In this document: positions 57,236-64,000 of the stretch, piece after piece
Layout of the letters: the number at the start of each line of letters is the position of its first letter
Position numbering within the stretch: position 1 is the stretch's first letter
NCBI GenBank assembly: GCA_000733355.1
Contig: JNVV01000013.1
Coordinates: forward strand, 717,323-781,322
Length of the DNA: 64,000 bases
Origin: Falciphora oryzae
Lineage: Eukaryota > Ascomycota > Sordariomycetes > Magnaporthales > Magnaporthaceae
Reading direction: 5' to 3'
Made by a program: the position numbers and the translations under genes
Notes under the pieces: generated by a model
Databases searched by the model: none
Told to the model about the DNA's origin: nothing
What the model saw: the letters and a program-made list of their open reading frames with translations, nothing else

Positions 57236-58450
57236 ATGGATCTTCAACGGGAACTTGCTCGCTTGGCGCTCCAGCGACTGCAGAGCTCCCAAAATGTGCA
57301 AAACTACACGAACCACGAATCATATATGGACGGAAACACCAAAGGGGTCCCAACCAGCAGGCTAAATCAACCGCAGCACCAATATAGCGACGCACGGGGG
57401 CGGCGGGTGGCAACCACCACCACCAACAACGACCAGGACGCCTCGGATGCAGAAAGCGACTCCAGCATGTGCCTGGAGCGCCCCCCGCCGGGCCGTGACG
57501 AGAGCCCGGACGGCTACGAGATGCGCTCGCGCTACTGGGAGGCCATGGAGGTGCTCAACCGCTCCATGGCGCAGAGCGACCCGGCCCTGTACGTGTGCGA
57601 CTCGGTCTGCCTGCCGCCCCCGGGCCTACCGCGCACCGACGCTGTCAGGGCCTTGGGCGCGCTGCCCATCCGCCGCGCGTGGCGCCGCCGCCGCCGCGGC
57701 GACCAGCCCCCCGACCTCGGCAGCGCCGCCGTCGTCGAGGCCATCATGATCTACGAGCGTGGGAAGGTGATATCAGAGCCGGGGAGCCGCTGCGCTCGCT
57801 GCCGGCGCGGCGAGGGCCCGTCGCCCGACTGTGTGGTCTTGGATGGGACTGGTGGTGGCGGTGTTGGGGCCTGCAGCAACTGCGCGTACGACCAACTGGC
57901 GCCGTCGTGCGATGCGGGCCGTGCTCTTTTGCCGCCGCCACCACCACCACCGCCACCGCAAACACTACCACTTCTAGCAGCGGCGCCCGGGGCTGGTAGC
58001 GGCGGCGGGGGTCGCAGCTACTCTCCCGAGACGCGCATGATTTCGGCCGAGCTGAGCGGCAAGGCGACCAAGGAGGACCTGGAGGCCGTATGGAAGGTAA
58101 TAGCCGAGGTTATTGAGCGGCGGCCGCGCGTTGTGGAGGAGGGGACCACGGCCGCGGCCGCCGACCAGCTGCTGCGCGTCGAGGGGCACAGCGACAGGGG
58201 GAGTAGCCCCGCGGCGCGGGCCCGCATGGTCGAGGATGCCGCTTTGCTGGTCGTGCGGGCAGCTGACGAATGGGGCCACATCGTCAAGGAGCGCGGACCG
58301 GTGAGCTCGAGTGCAGCCGAAAGGGATGCCCCGAAGCTGGTCGAGCGATCCAAGAGGATCAAGGAGGCGGCTGCTAAAGTGGCTAGGGCTGCGGGTGGGC
58401 TGGCTGAGAGGATGGAGGCAGCGGCCGGAAGACCACGGACTTGTGTTTGA
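57236..58450 (+). CDS. DUF3716-type Cys-motif protein, function unknown
   Basis: 404 aa, one exon. A hydrophilic N-terminal third carries a Q/N-rich stretch and an acidic patch. Residues about 180-225 contain the Cys pattern CARCRRGEGPSPDC...GACSNCAYDQLAPSC, i.e. C-x2-C-x7-C then C-x2-C and a final C, which is the hallmark of the fungus-specific DUF3716 domain and probably binds zinc. A poly-Pro run follows (57935-57960) and the C-terminal 130 residues are Ala/Arg/Glu-rich and helical. Related proteins are common in soil and plant-associated moulds with no known role; nuclear or protein-binding roles are guesses. The poly-Pro and Ala runs make frame checks by composition less reliable. Confidence 0.7.
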   Translation: MDLQRELARLALQRLQSSQNVQNYTNHESYMDGNTKGVPTSRLNQPQHQYSDARGRRVATTTTNNDQDASDAESDSSMCLERPPPGRDESPDGYEMRSRYWEAMEVLNRSMAQSDPALYVCDSVCLPPPGLPRTDAVRALGALPIRRAWRRRRRGDQPPDLGSAAVVEAIMIYERGKVISEPGSRCARCRRGEGPSPDCVVLDGTGGGGVGACSNCAYDQLAPSCDAGRALLPPPPPPPPPQTLPLLAAAPGAGSGGGGRSYSPETRMISAELSGKATKEDLEAVWKVIAEVIERRPRVVEEGTTAAAADQLLRVEGHSDRGSSPAARARMVEDAALLVVRAADEWGHIVKERGPVSSSAAERDAPKLVERSKRIKEAAAKVARAAGGLAERMEAAAGRPRTCV

Positions 58451-58643
58451 ATGTTTACAGGATGACATTCGAGCGATAATAAAACAACGGGATTCTAATC
58501 CATAGCTGGATATAAAAGCGGAAAAGAGTACCTAGAAACTTAGGAAAAGAAACATCTTGAGGGGGAAATGGACGAAAATCTGAAAATAATGGCAACACAC
58601 AAAACAGGTACCCAATGTCTTGCTCGAAAAATGCACTTAAACG

Positions 58644-61600
58644 TTATTCCAATTTCTTCGCCGCTGTCCATTCCTTCGCCCTCCAGCTCTCAACGCATTT
58701 GCGCATCAGCCCTGACCCAATGACGTCAAACCGGCCCGCAACGGCGTCGCTCCGTCGCTCCGTCTTCTCCGTCTCGAACACGAGGCCCTTGCGGCCGGGC
58801 AGGTCGTTGTCGTACTTGCCGGCGAAGAAGTCGAGCAGCTTCAGCGTCGGGTTCCGCGCCGGGTCCTCGCCCCTCTCGGCCGCCGTCCGCAGCCGCGCCA
58901 TCCACTCGCGCTGCCCGACCTCGTCGAACTCGAGGCCGGCTTCGCGCAGCGCGGGCAGCAGCTCCGAGGTCCAGTCGAAGGTGCGCGGGTTGAGGACGTG
59001 GTAGACGACGTGTCCCGGGTCCTCCCGCTTCGTGCCTGCATCCCCATTGACAACCGCCGCGGGTGACGAGGCGAACGGCTCAGTGGCCCCGCTGAGCTCG
59101 ATGACGGCGCGGGCGCACACGTCGACGGGGATCCAGCTGGGACGCTCGTCCAGGCGCGGCAGCACCCCCATGGTCTCGGCGGCCTGGATCATGAGCGGGA
59201 TGGCCTCGGTGGCGTTCCACCGCCCCTCGCGCGAGTCGCCGACGACCTGGCCGGTTCGGAGCACGCGCGGGGCGGAAGCAGAGTGGGACGGCCAGGCCTC
59301 CTCGGCGGCGCGGCGCACGACGTGCTCGGCGACCCACTTGGAGCGCGCGTAGCCCATGCCCTGGGCATGGCGCGGGTCCGCCACGAACGACTCGGCGATG
59401 CGCGCCGGCAGCGGCGTGCCGGCGGCGGCCGAGACGGACGACACGAAGGAAAAGCGGGCGGGGCGGGCGAAGGGCACCGACAGCGCGAGGCGGAGCAGGT
59501 TGCGCACGCCGGCGACGTGCACGGGCGCGAACGAGCGCACGCCCAGGTTGAAGTTGACGGCCCAGGCGACGTGCAGGATGGACGTGACGGACGCGCGGAG
59601 CTGGGCGTGGACGTCGGCGGGGAGGCCGAGGTCCGCCTCGCGTGACAGGTCTGCGGGCAGCGCGACCACCTTTGCGGCCTGGGCCGGGGTGAGGACGCCG
59701 CCCAGGCCGCGGTCCGAAAGTGAGCCGAAGACGCGGGATGCGGCGGCTGCGGCGTCGGGGGCGCGCACGAGACAGTAGACCTGCCTGACGTGAGGCAGGT
59801 TGAGCAGCTGCGAGAGAATGTGCGCGCCCAGCGAGCCGGTGGCGCCCGTCAGGAGTGCCACGTCGCCGTCAGGGGCCTGGTCGCCAGGGACGAAGGGCTT
59901 GAATTCGCCGTACTCCCACACCAAGCCGCGCATGACGGCCGCGACCTCCTCCTCTGGCGTCAGTGCTGCCACGGCGGGCGACGATGCGGGCCTCATGAGC
60001 GACGCCAGGTGCTTGGTCAGTTGCCGCACCGAAGGGTGCTCAAACATGACGTTCTGGCCCAGCACCGCCCCGCCGAGATCCAGCTGTCGCATCATGTGTC
60101 CCCTTGCCATGATGGCCTGGAGGCTGTCCATGCCGGCGTTGAAAAAGTCCGTGTCTGGTCCGATATCCTTCAGCCCGAGCCGCTCATGGATCAGGCTGAG
60201 GAGGTATGGCTCCCAGTCCCCGACGCCCATGTGTTTCTTCCCGTTGGTAGAGGCCTGTGCCACTGAAGGACCACCCTCAAATCTGACGTACAGGGCGTCA
60301 ATGAGGCTCGCAAAGCGCTTATACGATGCAGCGCGGATGATTGTGCCTTTGTCGGTACGCGGGTATTCGGCGTCGACGTCCAGCACTTGGACCATGTCGC
60401 GGTCGATCTGACTGAACTTCTCCGCACCACCATTCGCGTTCTGGATGGTTGGCCAAATTGCGTCCAAGTACTGCTCGTGGGTCCACTCTCTTGGCACATT
60501 CTCGCTCCTGATGACGATCAGCCCGGGGAACGCGCGACCGGCCCCGAAGACGAGGCACTCCTGTACCCGCTTATCGAGGCGGATGCGGTTCTCCATCGGA
60601 ACTGGGAGCACCTTCTCGCCGTTCACCAGGGTCAAGCGGTCGTCCAGTCGTCCCACATGTTTCCACGAGTCTTCCAGGGTCGGGTGCTTCTCGAAAGTGT
60701 CGCGAGTCCTGTAGGAGTTGGGGGCTGGCGTGTCGCTGTTGGACATGACTTTTGATGCCAGGCCGTCGAGCACCACAAGCTCGTACATGCCCTCGCATAT
60801 GGGCTCCATTACCAGGTAGGGTTTTGCGATAGGAAGCGGCCGTAGCCAGTTCCATGTCTTGTCGGTGGCCAAGTCACGCGTGGACAACATGAGCTGGCCC
60901 ATTTCCGTCCTGGAGGCCAAAGTGTTAACGGACGCCGGCTTCTCTCATAAACGGCAGGACATAGGTTGAGGGTACGTACTGTCCATAGTGTGCTATCAGG
61001 GGCACTCCGTTGTCTACCAACAGGTCTCCCAGGTCATCAGGGCATCCGCTACCAGCAAAGACGACAGCTTTGCACCTGGCCAGAGCGCGGATGCCCTCCT
61101 CGGTCTCAGCGAGGATTTTAAGCACGTAGGGGACACAGTTGAAGGACTGCGGATCGACCGCCCGCATTGCCTCGAGCATGTTGGCGTTGGTGATGGGTAT
61201 AGCGGCATTGTAGAGAGCCGTCCGCTTGCCCGCAACGATGCCCCTGAAAGTAGTCGAGAGGCCGCTGTTGTGGAAGAGTGGCAACGTCACAAACGCGCGC
61301 ATGCCGCTGCCAACTTGGTAATTGCTCAGACATGCTCGGTGTGACTGGAATATGGGCTTGGGCAGCCCAGTGCTTCCAGAAGAATGGACGATGAAGGCGC
61401 AAACGCTAGACTGGTCCTCGAACTCGATTTGCTTCTCGAATCGCGGCGTGGTTGGAGGTAGACCGTAGATAGCCTTGGGCACGATGTCGAATGTCTCCAG
61501 TTCGCGCCCTGTGCCGCGGATGTTTCGGACGGTGTCGGCATATCTGGAGGTTGTGAGCATCCGGAAGCAGTCGGACTTATCCAGAAGTGAGACGTATGCC

Positions 61601-62190
61601 TCTGTGTGTAAGCGAGTCGATAAAAACAGAACAGCGAAGCCCATGCGCGTCAGGGCCAAGATGGTGATGGCATAGTCGAGGTCAGAATGACCAAGCAGTG
61701 CCACCACCTCGCTCTTGGAGCTTTTGCGTTCCTGGGAAATCGTGGTGTCGTTAGGGCAGCCGAATTTTAGGTAAAGGATCTATGTTTAACGAGAACGCAC
61801 CTTTGGCACCAGACCCAGCCTGGTGAGTTCCTTAGCAGCCTCATCCGCGAATGTGTCAAGATTGCGTGCCGTGTACTCTACCCAGTCGGCGCACCTGACG
61901 GGCGAGCTGGGGTAGGTGATCAAGGCTGCGTCTGGAATGGTAGATGCCCGCTCCCTGATCAGATCATCAACGCAGCTCAGGTGAGCTGTGCTGGTGTGCG
62001 GCATGGTTTTGCTTGACCCATTGGTTGTGTTGGATGGCGCCGGTACTGCATGAACACCGTTGGTTGCGGCCTTTGGTGAGGAATCGTCCTCTCCCTGGAC
62101 CTCAATGTGTGCATATACAACCCCGTTGGTCTTGGCGTGAGGATGCACCACGTTTTCCACGGGGGCCGGCGCTATGAGAGTACCAGGCAT
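58644..62190 (-). CDS. NRPS-like adenylate-forming reductase (A-T-R)
   Basis: Activates a carboxylic acid as acyl-AMP, loads it on a phosphopantetheine arm and releases it as an aldehyde with NADPH. Exons 62190-61801, 61731-60980 and 60909-58644 give 1135 aa. Adenylation domain: HSSGSTGLPKP (A3), AHYGQTEMGQL (A5, the intron splits this motif), WKHVGRLDDRLTLVNGEKV (A7/A8). The carrier site is DFFNAGMDSLQAI with the Ser for the 4'-phosphopantetheine. The reductase domain begins LLTGATGSLGAHILSQLL and has YARSKWVAEH. No condensation domain is present, so it is a carboxylate reductase rather than a peptide synthetase; Lys2-type L-aminoadipate reductase is longer at the N terminus. The aldo-keto reductase gene starts 0.84 kb upstream on the other strand. 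Confidence 0.92.
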
Positions 62191-63027
62191 GACGGAAGGA
62201 AGCTATCGAGAAAACAGCGAGCAAAACTGCGATGAAGGCCGCGTTAGACTTTGGCCTGTGACTCTTGAAGCTTGTAGTGCCGCAAGTTCCGGCTGATATG
62301 ATACAGCACAAAGGTAATGTCGAACCGTCAGATATACAAAGTCGGAAGCCAATACCTTGACGAACTCTGCCATTTGTAGGAGATAACCATTGCAATACTC
62401 TCCGACGAGCTGTGACCTAATTCGGCCTGGGATAGATGCTCCGAATCTTGGCAGGCCAGGTCAACCGGGTCGGGGCCGAAAAAAGTTTCTCCAGCCCGCG
62501 GATTGTTCGCCACATTGGGGCCTGGATTGTTTCAATCTCATGGCGGAAAGCTCCCATGGAGACTCTGATAGGGATTCCGATGCTTGGAAAGGATGGTCGT
62601 TGTCGGAAAAGCTGACGGAGCCTACATCGGAAAAGCAAGGCCCGTGGGGTTCAATAGCTTCCAACCCCAAGATTGCGGGGGTCTGATTCTATACGCGCTG
62701 TGCTACTCGTCAGCGCGGTGAGAGGGCCTGTCAGTCCCACATGAGACGCCCAATGTTTCCCGGATTGCAGCGACTGTGGGGTTGCCCCAGGGCCGGTCCG
62801 AGCTATGATGTAGCCATAAGGGGCCGGTCCTGGAGCGGGCTTGCCCAAGGTTTCCAGTCGCCGGCTGCCGGCCCGAACTCACCTGAGAAAGCGAGCAAGA
62901 GCGCTTCCAGTTGGCGTCATATGTCCCGCGATATCTGCTCTTTGTTCTCGCTTTGGAGTGATTCGACTTATCAACAAGTTGGCGAGCTAGGAATACTTGC
63001 ATCACTCATCAAGCAGCACCGCAAACC
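62191..63027. promoter_or_regulatory. Divergent promoter region, NRPS-like reductase and aldo-keto reductase
   Basis: 837 bp between two outward-facing start codons. No gene seen within it. The layout would let one regulator act on both genes; no specific site was identified. Confidence 0.45.
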
Positions 63028-64000
63028 ATGTCGTCAGGGCGCAAAGTAAAGCTGAATAGTGGCCATGAGATGCCCCTTGTTGGGCTTGGCACGTGGGTAT
63101 GTTTTGCCCGTCTGTTCCTCTCTTTGATGCCATTGAGGGTGCATTGATCGAATGCTAAAGGGGAGACGCTCCCCCTCATTAGCAATCCAAGCCGAACGAG
63201 GTCGCCACAGCCGTCGAGCACGCGCTCCGCCATGGATACCGACACATCGATGCGGCGGCGTGCTACGGCAACGAGGGTGAGGTAGGCGAGGGCATCCGCG
63301 CGTCTGGGGTGCCTCGCTCCGAGATCTTCATCACGTCCAAGCTGTGGAACACTTGTCACCGGCGCGAGGACGTCGAGGACGCGCTGAACCAGACCCTGAA
63401 AGACCTCGGCACCGACTACCTGGACCTGTACCTCATCCACTGGCCGGTGTCGTTTAAGAGACCGGCCAACCTGCGCGAACTCTTCCCTCTGAAAGAGAAC
63501 GGCGAAGCCGACGTCATCGACGTACCAGACTCGGAGACGTGGGCGGCGATGGAGCGACTCGTCGAGAAGGGCAAGATTCGAGCCATCGGCGTCAGCAACT
63601 TCACGCGGCAGCGGACCGAGAAGCTGTTGGAGACTGCTAAGATCAAGCCGGCTGTGAATCAGATCGAGGCACACCCCTATCTGCAGCAGCCAGACCTGCT
63701 GAAGTGGTCGAAGGAGCAGGTAGGTTGACTCTCAGCTCCCTCCATGATGCCTCGGGAACCCAACCCAAGCTAACCTGCTGTGGTGGCGCCGCTCCAGGGC
63801 ATCATCGTACAGGCCTACAGCCCGTCGGGCAACAACATCTACGGCAAGCCCAAGCCAATTGACGATCCGGTGGTGATCGAGGTGGCGAAGCAGGTGGGCA
63901 GGTCACCGGCGGCTGTGCTAATTCAGTGGGCAGCCCAGCGTGGAACCGTCGTGCTGCCCAAGTCGGTCACGCCGTCACGCATCGAGGAGAATTTCGCGGA
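63028..64000 (+). CDS. Aldo-keto reductase, 3' end beyond the window
   Basis: NADPH-dependent reductase of aldehydes or ketones. Exons 63028-63096, 63183-63719 and from 63798 on; the reading frame is open at 64000, so about 270 of an expected ~310-330 residues are visible. Family signatures: MPLVGLGTW, then the catalytic tetrad in DAAACYGNE (Asp and Tyr), TSKLW (Lys) and LIHWP (His), the GVSNFTRQ motif, QIEAHPYLQQ, AYSPSGNN and the C-terminal PKSVTPSRI cofactor site. It looks like the fungal group of NADP-dependent glycerol/alcohol dehydrogenases. Divergent from the NRPS-like reductase, it may reduce that enzyme's aldehyde product. Confidence 0.92.

Overview
The window looks like nuclear DNA of a filamentous ascomycete, most likely Pezizomycotina and probably Sordariomycetes; I cannot name the genus. 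Coding DNA is GC-rich. Genes carry short introns (about 50-125 bp) with GTAAGT-like 5' sites and CAG/TAG 3' sites, genes lie on both strands, and the families are typical of moulds: Cwh43, an ELYS-domain protein, Smc4, Erg25, 2EXR, DUF3716 and an NRPS-like reductase. I saw no rRNA or tRNA gene, CRISPR array or prokaryotic operon.

Layout. 0-7 kb: a cytochrome P450 and the GPI-lipid remodelling protein Cwh43, both on the minus strand. 7.6-9.3 kb: an unusual one-membrane-pass protein with about 84 collagen Gly-X-Y triplets. 10.5-16.8 kb: an ELYS-domain nucleoporin gene and the condensin gene SMC4, divergent across 0.44 kb. 18-19.5 kb: a single-pass surface protein. 23.3-24.4 kb: the sterol C-4 methyl oxidase ERG25. 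24.8-30.7 kb: a frameshifted lipocalin-like gene, a small GPI-anchored cysteine protein and a membrane-tethered BIM1/X325-like protein. 31.6-41.1 kb: a 2EXR protein, a secreted LVIVD-type protein, an NmrA-like reductase, a secreted calcineurin-like phosphoesterase and a secreted protein made of 34-residue repeats. 41.6-44.1 kb: a four-exon F-box-like gene. 44.38-44.81 kb: an almost perfectly palindromic 432-bp MITE flanked by TA, inside an AT-rich block.

46-54 kb holds the clearest functional neighbourhood: a DgoD-type galactonate dehydratase, a zinc polyol dehydrogenase, a KduD-like SDR and a DHDPS-family 2-keto-3-deoxy-sugar-acid aldolase. Together they read as a sugar-acid or polyol catabolic cluster ending in pyruvate and an aldehyde. 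57-58.5 kb has a DUF3716 protein. 58.6-64 kb has an adenylation-thiolation-reductase enzyme divergent from an aldo-keto reductase, a plausible acid-to-aldehyde-to-alcohol pair; the second gene runs off the window end.

Large gaps (2.1-3.5, 19.5-23.3, 27.2-29.6, 39.1-40.6, 50.6-53.0 and 54.0-57.2 kb) show no gene I can support. Family names come from recognised motifs; no database search was run.
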